Shown piece after piece: positions 6,712 to 15,151 of a stretch of DNA of 19,611 nt. This stretch comes from Wolinella sp052173415. GTDB lineage: Bacteria > Campylobacterota > Campylobacteria > Campylobacterales > Helicobacteraceae. The translations under genes and the position numbers were made by a program. Each line of letters starts with the position of its first letter. Within the stretch, counting starts at the first letter, position 1. The notes under the pieces were generated by a model. That model worked only from the letters and a program-made list of their open reading frames with translations. It did no database searches and was not told the origin of the DNA. Where the stretch lies: assembly GCA_052173415.1 (NCBI GenBank), contig JBQMYQ010000036.1, positions 1-19,611 on the forward strand, read 5' to 3'.

Positions 6712-7341
6712 ATGAGAAAGATTGCTTTAGGTTTGGTGGTATTAGTGAGTTTGGTATTTGCAGATATAACGCAAGAGCAGATTAAAGACCTTGACAAGCG
6801 GTGCAAAGATGGAGATAGCCTTAGGTGCAACTTATTGGGTGAGGGCTATCTTTTGGGCACAGAGGGTTTTAGCAAAGATTATAAAAAGGCAAAATTCTAC
6901 CTTGAGAAAGTATGTAAAAAGGGTAATGAAAAAAATGAGTTGTTTGCAGGAGCTTGCAACAATCTTGGAGTGCTGTATCACAAGGGCGGCTATGGTGTCC
7001 CGCAAGACTCCAAAAAAGCTTTGAAGTTCTCCACTCTGGCATGCGATAAGGGAGAAGCTACTGCATGCCAAAATCTTGGATCAATGTATTATAACGGCTA
7101 TGGCGTGCCGCGAGACATCGTCAAGGGTGTAGGGTATGTTAAAAGAGCGTGCGATGCTGGAGATTGGGTAGCATGCAAAAATTTTGCCGTGTATCATTAT
7201 AAACATGGTGATAGAAGCAAAGTAGCGCAATATTTAAAAAAGGCTTGCGAGCTGGGTAGAAATGACTATGGTGTGAAAAATGACCCCGAGGATAGAAAAA
7301 TATGGCAAAATGCGTGCAATATGTCTGATATCTTGAACTAA
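6712..7341 (+). CDS. Secreted Sel1-repeat (Hcp-like, cysteine-rich) protein
   Basis: The 209-residue protein starts at ATG 6712 behind a strong AAGGAG site. A short signal peptide (MRKIALGLVVLVSLVFA) is followed by Sel1-like alpha/alpha repeats, clearest at about 67-104, 105-140 and 141-173 (for example ACNNLGVLYHKGGYGV, ACQNLGSMYYNGYGV). Ten cysteines fall into pairs (31/39, 68/82, 111/119, 147/155, 179/202), the pattern of H. pylori Hcp proteins whose repeats are each locked by a disulphide. It should be periplasmic or secreted. Hcp relatives have been reported to bind beta-lactams and to be seen by host immunity; no specific role can be assigned here. It stands alone in its own orientation, and lacks the GATTCC word common in neighbours, so may have been acquired. 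Confidence 0.92.
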   Translation: MRKIALGLVVLVSLVFADITQEQIKDLDKRCKDGDSLRCNLLGEGYLLGTEGFSKDYKKAKFYLEKVCKKGNEKNELFAGACNNLGVLYHKGGYGVPQDSKKALKFSTLACDKGEATACQNLGSMYYNGYGVPRDIVKGVGYVKRACDAGDWVACKNFAVYHYKHGDRSKVAQYLKKACELGRNDYGVKNDPEDRKIWQNACNMSDILN

Positions 7342-7686
7342 TCGCTAACAAACCCAAACTCACAAAAGTGTGGGAATCTAGCCCTAAAGGAAATAATTTG
7401 GGGTAGATTCCTATGCTTTGGTGATGAGGGACATGAAGAATCTCTTCGATTCCCCTGATTCCCGTGAGAAATCACTTTATCTTTGCACTCTGATTCCTGC
7501 CTGTGAGGTAAAGTTAATCAAATAGATGAGTGCGATTTTTATGATTTTATGTTTAGATTCCTCGATTCCCAGCCTCTTTGGGAATCAAAAGCCAAAATCC
7601 AAACACAAGATTTGCCCACAAACCACTTCAAGCAAAAGTAGGGTAGAATCATCGCATTTAGCTATTTTGGCGTGAAAAGGCAAAAA
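7342..7686. other. Intergenic region packed with GATTCC/GGAATC words and two hairpins
   Basis: I see no coding sequence. Eight GATTCC/GGAATC copies occur in about 345 bases, where well under one is expected. Two inverted pairs can fold. At 7373-7411, GGAATCTA-g-CCC faces GGG-g-TAGATTCC across a 15-base loop. At 7564-7586, GATTCCCA faces TGGGAATC across 7 bases. Neither is followed by a T run, so they are not classic terminators, though the first could end the Sel1 transcript. The panB promoter is probably at the right end. Confidence 0.7.
7644..7649 (+). promoter_or_regulatory. Candidate -10 box for panB-ruvB
   Basis: TAGAAT lies 38 bases before the preferred panB start (7687), at a distance that would give a leader of about 30 bases. 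It is one base from the sigma-70-type consensus. No -35 box is obvious, as usual in this group. Confidence 0.4.
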
Positions 7687-8475
7687 GTGAAAAGCGTAAC
7701 GATTCCTCTATTACAAAAGAAAAAGCACACCGAGAAAATTACCATGCTCACGGCGTATGATTCCCTTATGGCGCGGCTTTTTGATAGCGAGGTGGATATT
7801 TTGCTCGTGGGCGATAGCTTGGCGATGAGCTTTGGCGGGCATGATGATACGCTTGGCGTGGGGATCGATGAGATGATTTATCACACAAGGGCGGTCGCGC
7901 GCCACACGCGAGAATCGCTCGTCGTGCTGGATATGCCCTTTGGGAGCTATGATACGCAGGAAAATGCGCTGAAAAATGCAATTAGGGCGTATAAAGAGGG
8001 CGGAGCGGACGCGATTAAGCTAGAGGGGGGAATCCAAAAGGCGGGAATCGTGACCCATCTTGTCGATAATGGCATTGCCGTGATGGGGCACATCGGGCTA
8101 AAGCCGCAGTTCGTCCGCGCTGAGGGGGGCTACAAAATCAAAGGGCGCACGCAAGAGCAGCAAGATTCGCTCCTAAAAGATGCCAAAGCATTGCAGGAAT
8201 CGGGAGCATTTGCGCTCGTGCTTGAGGGCGTGGTAGCGAGTGTGGCAGAGGCGATTACAAAGGAGCTTACGATTCCCACAATTGGGATTGGAAGTGGTGC
8301 AAAGGTCGATGGACAGGTGCTTGTGTGGAGTGATATGCTGGGGCTGTTTGAGGAGTTTAAGCCCAAATTCGTGCGTCGTTATCTTGATGGAGCGGATCTT
8401 GTGCGCCAAAGCGTGAGAGCCTATGTCAAGGACGTCAAAGAGGGGCGATTCCCCGATTCCTCGGAGAGTTACTAG
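7687..8475 (+). CDS. panB: 3-methyl-2-oxobutanoate hydroxymethyltransferase
   Basis: The enzyme transfers a hydroxymethyl group from 5,10-methylenetetrahydrofolate to 3-methyl-2-oxobutanoate, giving ketopantoate, the first committed step of pantothenate (and so coenzyme A) synthesis in the cytoplasm. I prefer GTG 7687 (262 residues): AAAAGG lies six bases upstream and the product opens (M)KSVTIPLLQ, aligning with E. coli MKPTTISLLQ. GTG 7672 would add five residues. Metal-binding acids are in LVGDSL (Asp43), LDMPFGSY (Asp82) and KLEGG (Glu113), and the probable catalytic Glu180 in LVLEGV. GHIGLKPQ and IPTIGIGSG are further family blocks. ruvB starts one base after the stop, so the two are translationally linked. 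Confidence 0.97.
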   Translation: MKSVTIPLLQKKKHTEKITMLTAYDSLMARLFDSEVDILLVGDSLAMSFGGHDDTLGVGIDEMIYHTRAVARHTRESLVVLDMPFGSYDTQENALKNAIRAYKEGGADAIKLEGGIQKAGIVTHLVDNGIAVMGHIGLKPQFVRAEGGYKIKGRTQEQQDSLLKDAKALQESGAFALVLEGVVASVAEAITKELTIPTIGIGSGAKVDGQVLVWSDMLGLFEEFKPKFVRRYLDGADLVRQSVRAYVKDVKEGRFPDSSESY

Positions 8476-8476
8476 C

Positions 8477-9487
8477 GTGGAGCGGATTGTTGAGATTGAG
8501 AAGCTCGAGCTGGAGGAGCAAGAGGAGGTTTCGCTCCGCCCCAGCAAGTGGAGCGATTACGTGGGGCAGGATAAAATCAAGCGTAATCTCTCCGTCTTTA
8601 TCGAGGCGGCAAAAAAGCGCGGCGAGAGTCTCGATCACATTCTGTTTTTTGGTCCGCCGGGGCTTGGGAAGACGACCCTAGCGCATATTATCGCTCATGA
8701 AATGGGCGCGAGTATCAAGGTTACGACCGCACCCATGATTGAAAAAGCGGGCGATTTGGCGGCGATTCTTACCAATCTCAACGAGGGCGATCTTCTGTTT
8801 ATCGATGAGATTCATCGGCTCTCAAGCGCGATTGAGGAGATTCTCTACCCTGCGATGGAGGATTTTAGGCTCGATATTATCATCGGCTCAGGTCCTGCGG
8901 CGCAGACGGTCAAAATCGATTTGCCGCGCTTCACGCTTATTAGCGCGACAACCCGTGCAGGAATGATTAGTAAGCCCCTGAGGGAGCGTTTTGGCATGAG
9001 TTTTTGGATGCAGTTTTATCGCATTGAGGAGCTTGCAGAGATTGTGATGCTCGCTTCTGTGAAACTTAAGAAACGTTGCACACAAGAGAGTGCGAAAGAG
9101 ATTGCGCGGCGCAGCCGTGGCACGCCCAGAGTGGCTTTGCGTCTGCTTCGGCGCGTGAGAGATTTTGCCGAAGTAGCGGATAAAGCGCAGATTGAGCTTG
9201 AGCAGACGCTTTATGCGCTTAGGGAACTAGGCGTGAATGACCATGGATTTGATGAGCTTGATTTGCGCTATTTGAAGCTTTTGGTGCAAAATAGAGGCAA
9301 GCCTGTGGGGCTTAGCACGATCGCTGCGGCGATGAGCGAAGATGAGGGGACGATCGAAGATGTGGTCGAGCCCTATTTGCTCGCGCATGGCTATTTGGAG
9401 CGCACGGCTCGCGGACGCTTGGCGACGAGGCAAACCTATGAGCTGTTTATGCTTCCTTATGTGCGCGAGGGGACGCTCTTTGACTAA
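8477..9487 (+). CDS. ruvB: Holliday junction branch migration helicase subunit RuvB
   Basis: RuvB is the hexameric AAA+ motor that, with RuvA, drives branch migration at Holliday junctions. I chose GTG 8477 (336 residues, the length I recall for H. pylori RuvB): the product begins (M)ERIVEIEKLE, matching that ortholog, and GGAG lies ten bases upstream. An upstream ATG (8423) would add 18 residues coded by the overlapping panB end. Visible motifs are Walker A GPPGLGKT (59-66), Walker B LLFIDEIH (107-113), sensor 1 LISATTRAGM, the arginine-finger region PLRERFGM, and the C-terminal winged helix with GTIEDVVEPYLL and GYLERTARGR. The pairing with panB is probably a conserved layout rather than a functional link. 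Confidence 0.97.
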   Translation: MERIVEIEKLELEEQEEVSLRPSKWSDYVGQDKIKRNLSVFIEAAKKRGESLDHILFFGPPGLGKTTLAHIIAHEMGASIKVTTAPMIEKAGDLAAILTNLNEGDLLFIDEIHRLSSAIEEILYPAMEDFRLDIIIGSGPAAQTVKIDLPRFTLISATTRAGMISKPLRERFGMSFWMQFYRIEELAEIVMLASVKLKKRCTQESAKEIARRSRGTPRVALRLLRRVRDFAEVADKAQIELEQTLYALRELGVNDHGFDELDLRYLKLLVQNRGKPVGLSTIAAAMSEDEGTIEDVVEPYLLAHGYLERTARGRLATRQTYELFMLPYVREGTLFD

Positions 9488-9678
9488 AACACAGGGAATC
9501 GACGAGAAATAGCACGGGAATTAGCATTAGAATCGGCACAGATTCCCGCCGGAGTCCGAGAGAATCACAAGAATCGGGCGCAAATATAGCGGGAATGCGC
9601 TCGGTTTGGGGCGCACTTAAGGATTTAAACTTGCCGTAAAATATCAAAAGGGAGCGCAGAATATTGGGCTAGTGCTTG

Positions 9679-9900
9679 ATGGCTTGTTTTCTCTTTTTTG
9701 CTTGGGTAAATAGCGCGCAAGAAGCAATGGATAATATGCTCTTGATTCCGCCGTTTTTGATTTTGTGCATGGTGCTTTTGGCTCTTAGAAAGAAGCAAAA
9801 AGACGGTAAAACAGAAGGCACTAATACGGGAATCGTGCTTGAGTTTTTGCGCAATTCCCGTATGATTTTTAAGCGATTCCTACGATTCCTACAAATTTAG
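9679..9900 (+). CDS. Possible small single-span membrane protein (hypothetical)
   Basis: The frame would encode about 73 residues with one or two hydrophobic stretches (ACFLFFAWV near the start and NMLLIPPFLILCMVLLAL at about 19-36), followed by a basic tail rich in Lys/Arg. It lies about 190 bases after ruvB in the same direction. Start is ATG 9679, or TTG immediately before. There is no good ribosome site close upstream (GGGAG is about 25 bases away). Its 3' end contains three GATTCC/GGAATC copies and overlaps the decayed minus-strand gene by 12 bases. I do not recognise a family; it may be chance. Confidence 0.3.
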   Translation: MACFLFFAWVNSAQEAMDNMLLIPPFLILCMVLLALRKKQKDGKTEGTNTGIVLEFLRNSRMIFKRFLRFLQI

Positions 9901-11450
9901 GCGTGATACTCTTTTAGGCTTCTGCCCCCCCATGAGTGCTTCAAGCGCGCGTGCATTGAGCGTAGAGCTTTGGTGCTCGATTTTAAGTGTATCTTCATCT
10001 TGATAGAAGAGCTCCTCGACCTTAATGGTGCGCCCGCTGTCAAATTTCAAAACATAGCCCCCGTCCTCATCTTGCTTAATCGCCTCCACCACGTCAATAT
10101 CAGCAAAGCTCGCCGCTAGATTGCCCCCTTTGGCGGCGTCTCGTGCCGCAGCGACATTTTCTTTATTGAAGCTCATGCCCGTGAGGCTTGTGAATTCAAG
10201 GTCGCTTTGCGCCTCGCCAAAACTCTTGATGAGCTTTAGATTCCCCTCACTCAGCCCCAGCCCTTTCATCTCTTCATAAAGTCGGCTATTTTCGAGCGCA
10301 CGGGCATTTTCTCGCCTTTTATACCCCCTATCCCATCGCTCAAACTCCTCATGTAGGATCTATTCATAGCTCTGCTTTTTCGCGAAGGTATCGTGGTAGT
10401 AATTTTTCTCACGATTCTCGATTTTGTGCGTGCCATCATGCACTCTGCGCCCCTCATAGAGCGGGTCGCCAAAGCGTTTTTGCGCATTGAATTTTTGGAT
10501 ATATCCTTGGTTATTCGCATCGAGCTTCTCATACCCTAGATTAAAGATTTCAGAGTCAATCCCCAGAGCCTCCGTGCCTCTGAGGCTGAGCCATTCGCCC
10601 TTTTTCACTCCCGTGGCTTGGAAAAGCGCGTCAATTTTTTCTCACTCGCGACTTTGAACGTCTCTTTGTTACTAATTCCCGCAAAAGGATCGAGTCCCTC
10701 CGTCGCACGACGGGAATCGTAGGGATTACTTCTCCATTCGTTTTTATCGGTTATGGGATTAATCCAAAGTGTGCTTTCTTGGAAAAACATACCCCTTTAG
10801 TGCTCTTCCGCGCGTCGATTTTTTGGGGTTGAGGCATACCCTCTCCGCCCTCAAAATAGAGACCAAGCCCCGAAGTGCCGCTGTCTTTCGCGCGCCTTGG
10901 TGCCTGCCTCTATTCCTCAATAAGCTTGTTGTTCCGCTTGATTTCACTCTCATCAAAATAGTCTGCCAAGTTGACATATCGACCAAATCACGAAGAGCGA
11001 TTTTTCTTCTCACCCTCGCTCCCCTCAAACTCGATTTTGATGTCCTTAAAAAGCCTGTCTGACTTGCTCAAAACCCCATTCATTATTCGTATCAAGATTC
11101 GCAAGATCTGCGAGCGTTAGCCTCTCGCTATCGCGCAATTTCCCGTTGCCATTAAGATCAAGATAGATTTTCGCCCCCTTAATGTGCGCCAAATCAATCG
11201 TATCGCCCGCCTTCATAAACTTAGAAAGTCGCCCGCCCGAGCTTTTAATCTCGCGCAGGTGGGAATCGTATGCCTTGAAAAATTTCTTAAACTTCACTTC
11301 ATCGTTACCCTTCGCGATCTTCTCAGCTTTGGGCGTCTCGCCCTCTGTGGGCTCTTTGATATTCCTCTCTTTACTTGCTTTTGTGGCATTTTCAGAAATT
11401 CTTGTGAAATTTTGCGCGCCTAGTGTGGAATTTAGCGTGATGGAGGTCAT
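9889..11450 (-). pseudogene. Decayed EF-hand-like protein gene (about 510 codons originally)
   Basis: From ATG 11450 the product reads MTSITLNSTLGAQNF. At residues 98-109 it shows a textbook EF-hand loop, DLNGNGKLRDSE, whose D-x-N-x-N-G...E pattern suggests calcium binding. The frame ends at 11046, but coding-like sequence continues in other frames. One frame (KIEFEGSEGEKKN, then YVNLADYFDESEIKRNNKLI) carries TGA 10988-10990 and TAG 10910-10912. A shift near 10795 leads to TLWINPITDKNEWRS; another at the T6 run 10635-10640 leads to DALFQATGVKKGEWLSLRG and LDANNQGYI, a second weak EF-like loop. An in-frame TAG at 10360-10362 separates these from the last part (LHEEFERWDRGYKRRENARA), which runs to the stop at 9889. 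That makes three frameshifts and three stops. I do not recognise the family; no signal peptide is evident. Confidence 0.8.
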
Positions 11451-11648
11451 GATTAGCTCCTTTTTTGTGGCATAAATATCCCTTTTACATCGACATTTTC
11501 AAAATTAGTATTAATTCTAAAATAAATTTTAAAAAATAAGATAAACAAATATAATGAAGCTTGGGAATCCGCACGGATATAAAAAACAAAAAGCATGTCA
11601 TAAGAGCCAAAGGCTAGGAATCGCCACGTTTTATCGATTTTAAGTAGG

Positions 11649-13373
11649 TTATTTTGGCTCACTGATGTATCGTTCGCGCTTGCTTGGCTTGATTTTATCC
11701 ACGTTAATGACGATGAAGCCATCAATGCAGCTCTCAAAATCCAAATCCACGCCAAAATCCAAAAACTGCACGCCCCCCTCTTCGCACAGCTCGCTGTATT
11801 GCTTGTAGAGCGTGGGTATAGAGAGACCAAAATGCGCGAGATTTTCCTTTAGGATTTTCAGATCCGCCTCATAGCTCCCGCCTGAAAATAGCCTAGAGCA
11901 CTCCTGTTCCTCTTGTTTAGTAAAGAGGTAGCGATTTTTTGAAGAGACGATTCCCTCTTTGCCTCCAAAATAGTGCTTGTAAAAAAAGATAATCATCTCG
12001 CGCGCGGTTTTGGGATAGCTCGCGCTCAAGCTCACGGGTCCGAATAGATAGCGCGTTTTGGGGTATTTGCGCAGATACGCACCGATCCCATACCACAGGT
12101 AATCTAACGCCCTGCTGCCCCAAAACTTAGGCTGCACGAAGCTGCGCCCAAGCTCGATGGAGTGCGCGAGAAGATACTCCGAGCCTGCATGGAAGTCAAA
12201 GAGGGTTTGCGTGTAAAAGGGCTTCTCGCGGGGCAAATTTTTTAGAGTTTCGCTCTCGCCTACGCGATATGCGCCGATAATCTCGCAACTCTCCTCATCC
12301 CATAAGATTAAGTGGCGGTATGTAAAATCATAGGAATCGATATCACTTCTCTTGCCCGTCCCCTCGCCCACTTTGCGAAACGACAGCTCGCGCAATCGCC
12401 CAATCTCCTGCAGTAGCGGCGTTTTTGTTTTGCAGGACGCAAGATAGATACTTTTGTGATCGCGTGTTTTACCCAGTCGCTCTGCTTGTAAAATTTCTTT
12501 GCGCACATCAAGGGGATTTTGCGCATGGGCGATACACTTTTGCGTGCGGAAGATTCCTTGCTTTTTGCGCCCAAGTGCGTAGAGATGTTTTTTAAGCAAC
12601 ATGATTTCGCTCTGAGGCTCAATCTCCCTAGGGGTGAGATTTTCACAAGGGATCATCTCACCCACTTTGATACGAATACTCCTGTTGCGATTTGCAAACA
12701 TCTCATGGGCTAAAAGTAGCGTAGCCATGGGCTTATAGATGAGTGAAACAAAATAAAAAAGCCATGAGTTTCGCCCTTTGATATGAATAGGGATAATCGG
12801 AGCTTGCGCTCTTTTAGCAAAGCGCAAAAAGCCCTCTTTCCACGCGCCGTCCCTGATTCCCGCAAGTCCCAGACGCGAGACTTCCCCCGCGGGGAAGATA
12901 ATAATCGCCTCCTCATTTTCGAGGGCTTGCATGATGAGGCGCACCGATTCCTTGGCACTTTTCCCTGTGACGTTATCGATGGGGAGCAGGATATTTTGCA
13001 GTGGCTTGATTTTGTAGAGTAGCTCATTAGCGAGAATCCGCACATCAGAGCGCACGCGACCGATGAGGCTCACCAAAGAGAGGGAATCTAACGCTCCTAG
13101 CGGATGATTTGAGATAAAGATTGCTTTGCCGTTTTCTGGGATATTCGCAATATCTTCTTCATCGACAAAATAGCGGAAATTAAAGCGTTCCAGCACGGCA
13201 TTTGAGAAGCTAACTCCATCTTTTTCGCAGTGCTCCTTGATAAAGGCGTTGAAAAAATCTTGACAAAAAAGCCACTTAAAGAGCGCGACAAATGCATCGG
13301 TGAGGAGCTTTGGATACTTCTGAAACAGCTTAGGATAGGCACTTTTGAGTGCTTTTTCTAAATCGATTGCCAT
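11649..13373 (-). CDS. Two-domain acyltransferase: PlsC-like N-terminus, OlsB/GNAT-like C-terminus
   Basis: I chose ATG 13373 (574 residues) because AGGAGAAGGAG lies just upstream; an in-frame ATG at 13406 has no comparable site. The N-terminal half is a lysophospholipid acyltransferase-type domain with ISNHPLGALD (His90, Asp96, one residue wider than the classical HX4D) and FPAGEVSR (160-167) in place of FPEGTRS. The C-terminal half (about 300-530) resembles the OlsB/hemolysin-type N-acyltransferase family: EIGRLRELSFRKVGEG, DIDSYDFTYRHLIL, IIGAYRVG and IELGRSFVQPKFWGSRALDY. Fusions of these two activities (OlsF-type) make ornithine or other amino-acid lipids by N- then O-acylation. That this enzyme makes an aminolipid is inference; the acceptor amino acid is unknown. 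It acts at the cytoplasmic face of the inner membrane and lies 83 bases after miaA. Confidence 0.85.
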   Translation of the reverse strand: MAIDLEKALKSAYPKLFQKYPKLLTDAFVALFKWLFCQDFFNAFIKEHCEKDGVSFSNAVLERFNFRYFVDEEDIANIPENGKAIFISNHPLGALDSLSLVSLIGRVRSDVRILANELLYKIKPLQNILLPIDNVTGKSAKESVRLIMQALENEEAIIIFPAGEVSRLGLAGIRDGAWKEGFLRFAKRAQAPIIPIHIKGRNSWLFYFVSLIYKPMATLLLAHEMFANRNRSIRIKVGEMIPCENLTPREIEPQSEIMLLKKHLYALGRKKQGIFRTQKCIAHAQNPLDVRKEILQAERLGKTRDHKSIYLASCKTKTPLLQEIGRLRELSFRKVGEGTGKRSDIDSYDFTYRHLILWDEESCEIIGAYRVGESETLKNLPREKPFYTQTLFDFHAGSEYLLAHSIELGRSFVQPKFWGSRALDYLWYGIGAYLRKYPKTRYLFGPVSLSASYPKTAREMIIFFYKHYFGGKEGIVSSKNRYLFTKQEEQECSRLFSGGSYEADLKILKENLAHFGLSIPTLYKQYSELCEEGGVQFLDFGVDLDFESCIDGFIVINVDKIKPSKRERYISEPK

Positions 13374-13456
13374 TTTGCGCTCCTTCTCCTGTGAGAATCC
13401 TATCACGCCTGCATTTTAGTTTCGGTTAGAATTTGAACACGCGGGCAAAAGCTATT

Positions 13457-14353
13457 TTAAGCGTCCATCGCGCGTAAAATCGCCTCAAAAATCTCCTCGC
13501 TACGCAAATCATGCGTGCGAAGTTGTGTCTTGTTGAAGGTTGTTTGCCGCTTTGCGAGCTGCGCGGTGTGTGTCGTGATAAGCGGAGCGAGTTCATCGCG
13601 CTTTAGCGTCCCATCAAGATAGGCAAGTGTCTCGAGGATACCGATACTTTTCATCGCCTGCGGAGCGCGAGTGTATCGGCTCTCCAGCGTGCGAACTTCA
13701 TCGATTAATCCGCGCGCAATCATGCCCTCGGTGCGCTTTTTGATCCGCTCCAATAAAATTTCGCGCTCCAGCATAATGTTGTAGGTAGGAATGTCGTATT
13801 CTAGGGGCTTTGGGGGGTGCAATCTAAACCATTCCGTAGGGATAATCCCACTCCCCACATAGATCTCGATTCCTCGCCTAATGCGATGGGAATCGTGCGG
13901 AGAAATCGTGGCGCAAAAGTGCGGATCAAGGGTCTTTAAAAAGGCAAATGCCTCGGCGGGATTGCTTGTGAGTTGCCCGATTCTCGCTTGGTGTTCTTGC
14001 GTAAGTATGGGCGTGGGCGAGAGCCCTTCAAGGATTGCTTTAAGGAAAAACCCCGTCCCGCCAGCAAGAATCAGCGCATTTTCCTCTGCTTTCTCGCACT
14101 CTTGCAGAGCTTTGTGAAACTCCCTTACAAAAAGTGCGGCATTGCTTCTCTCAGAGGGCGAGAGGAGATTAATCCCAAAATGGCGCACTTCAGATAGCTC
14201 TTTGAGGGAGGGCTTAGCCGAGGCGATGTCAATTTCGCGATAGATCGATAGGGAATCAAGCGAGAAAATGGGGCATTTCAGCGCACGCGCAAGACTTAAG
14301 GCGAGCTCGCTCTTACCACTCGCACTTGCGCCTATGATGGCAAATAGCTTCAT
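13457..14353 (-). CDS. miaA: tRNA dimethylallyltransferase
   Basis: MiaA transfers a dimethylallyl group to N6 of A37 in tRNAs reading codons that start with U, the first step towards ms2i6A, which improves decoding. The 298-residue protein opens MKLFAIIGASASGKSELALS, carrying the P-loop GASASGKS in place of the usual GPTASGKT. SLDSLSIYREIDIASAKPS corresponds to the substrate-binding DSxQVY...GTAKP block, and LILAGGTGFFLKAIL and ESRYTRAPQAMKSIGILE are further family signatures. The gene begins 11 bases after the proC stop with no clear ribosome site, suggesting coupled translation in the fliW-proC-miaA unit. Confidence 0.95.
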   Translation of the reverse strand: MKLFAIIGASASGKSELALSLARALKCPIFSLDSLSIYREIDIASAKPSLKELSEVRHFGINLLSPSERSNAALFVREFHKALQECEKAEENALILAGGTGFFLKAILEGLSPTPILTQEHQARIGQLTSNPAEAFAFLKTLDPHFCATISPHDSHRIRRGIEIYVGSGIIPTEWFRLHPPKPLEYDIPTYNIMLEREILLERIKKRTEGMIARGLIDEVRTLESRYTRAPQAMKSIGILETLAYLDGTLKRDELAPLITTHTAQLAKRQTTFNKTQLRTHDLRSEEIFEAILRAMDA

Positions 14354-14364
14354 TTTCGAGGGGG

Positions 14365-15150
14365 TTAATGCTCGCGACTTTTTAGCGTAGCTGCATGCAC
14401 GGCGTCGATGAAGCTCCCGCGGATTCCCGCACGCTCCAGTAGTGCAAGTGCTTCAAATGTCGTGCCCGCAGGCGAAGCGACCTGCTCCTTAATTAGGGCG
14501 GGATGGCGAGATTGAAGCAAGGCGGAGAATCCGCTAAATAGCGCGCATGTGAGCGAGACAGATTCATCTCGGCTCAATCCCTCGCGCACACCTGCATCAA
14601 TAAGGGCTTCAGCCACGAGCGCAAGATATGCAGGACCGCCTCCTGCGAGGGCGGTAGCGACGTTGAGCTTAGATTCCTGATTAAGCCATAGCGCGTCCCC
14701 GAGCGTGGAAAAGATCGTGAGCGCGAACTCTTTGAGGGAATCATCGCCACATAATGTGGTGCTAGAGGCGTGAAGCTCCGCGGCGATATTAGGCATGGCG
14801 CGGATGTAGCCTTTGGAGGGAATCGCACGCCTGAGCTCCTCAATGCTAACACCCGCAAGAATCGAGTAGATAGCTTCCGCACTTTGGGTAGATTCCAAAG
14901 GAATGAGCGGACGATTCTCGCGGAGGCATTCATGGAGGACGTGGGGTTTGATGCACAAAATGATGTGCCGATTGGCTAGGCTAAGCTCTTTGAGCGGCAC
15001 ATAAACGGCGTGGAGATGATTTTCTTCAATAAAAGCGAGGATTTTTTCTTGATTGCGCCCAGTAATCTCAAGAGGGAATCGCCCGTCTAGCCCAAGCGCA
15101 ATCGCGCGCGCCATTTTCCCATAGCCATAAATGGTGAGTGTCTGCGCCAT
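14365..15150 (-). CDS. proC: Pyrroline-5-carboxylate reductase
   Basis: ProC reduces 1-pyrroline-5-carboxylate to proline with NAD(P)H in the cytoplasm. I chose ATG 15150 (262 residues), which starts MAQTLTIYGYGKMARAIALG with the Rossmann dinucleotide motif at the usual place. The open frame continues upstream to 15312, but that part is antisense of nothing and overlaps fliW, so it is not used. CIKPHVL, IRAMPNIAAEL and ALAGGGPAYLALVAEALIDAG are family blocks, and ASPAGTTFEAL matches the C-terminal ProC signature (SPGGTT type). Its ATG comes one base after the fliW stop, a typical translationally coupled junction, although proline synthesis and flagellar assembly have no known link. Confidence 0.95.
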   Translation of the reverse strand: MAQTLTIYGYGKMARAIALGLDGRFPLEITGRNQEKILAFIEENHLHAVYVPLKELSLANRHIILCIKPHVLHECLRENRPLIPLESTQSAEAIYSILAGVSIEELRRAIPSKGYIRAMPNIAAELHASSTTLCGDDSLKEFALTIFSTLGDALWLNQESKLNVATALAGGGPAYLALVAEALIDAGVREGLSRDESVSLTCALFSGFSALLQSRHPALIKEQVASPAGTTFEALALLERAGIRGSFIDAVHAATLKSREH

Positions 15151-15151
15151 T

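Noticed and set aside
7342..7686. Clustered GATTCC words as a CRISPR array
   Set aside because: The repeats are only 6 to 8 bases, irregularly spaced and in both orientations; there are no uniform spacers.
11604..11660. Inverted repeat GAGCCAAA / TTTGGCTC spanning the end of the acyltransferase gene
   Set aside because: The arms are 41 bases apart, one lies in the stop-codon region and no T run follows, so a terminator is not supported.
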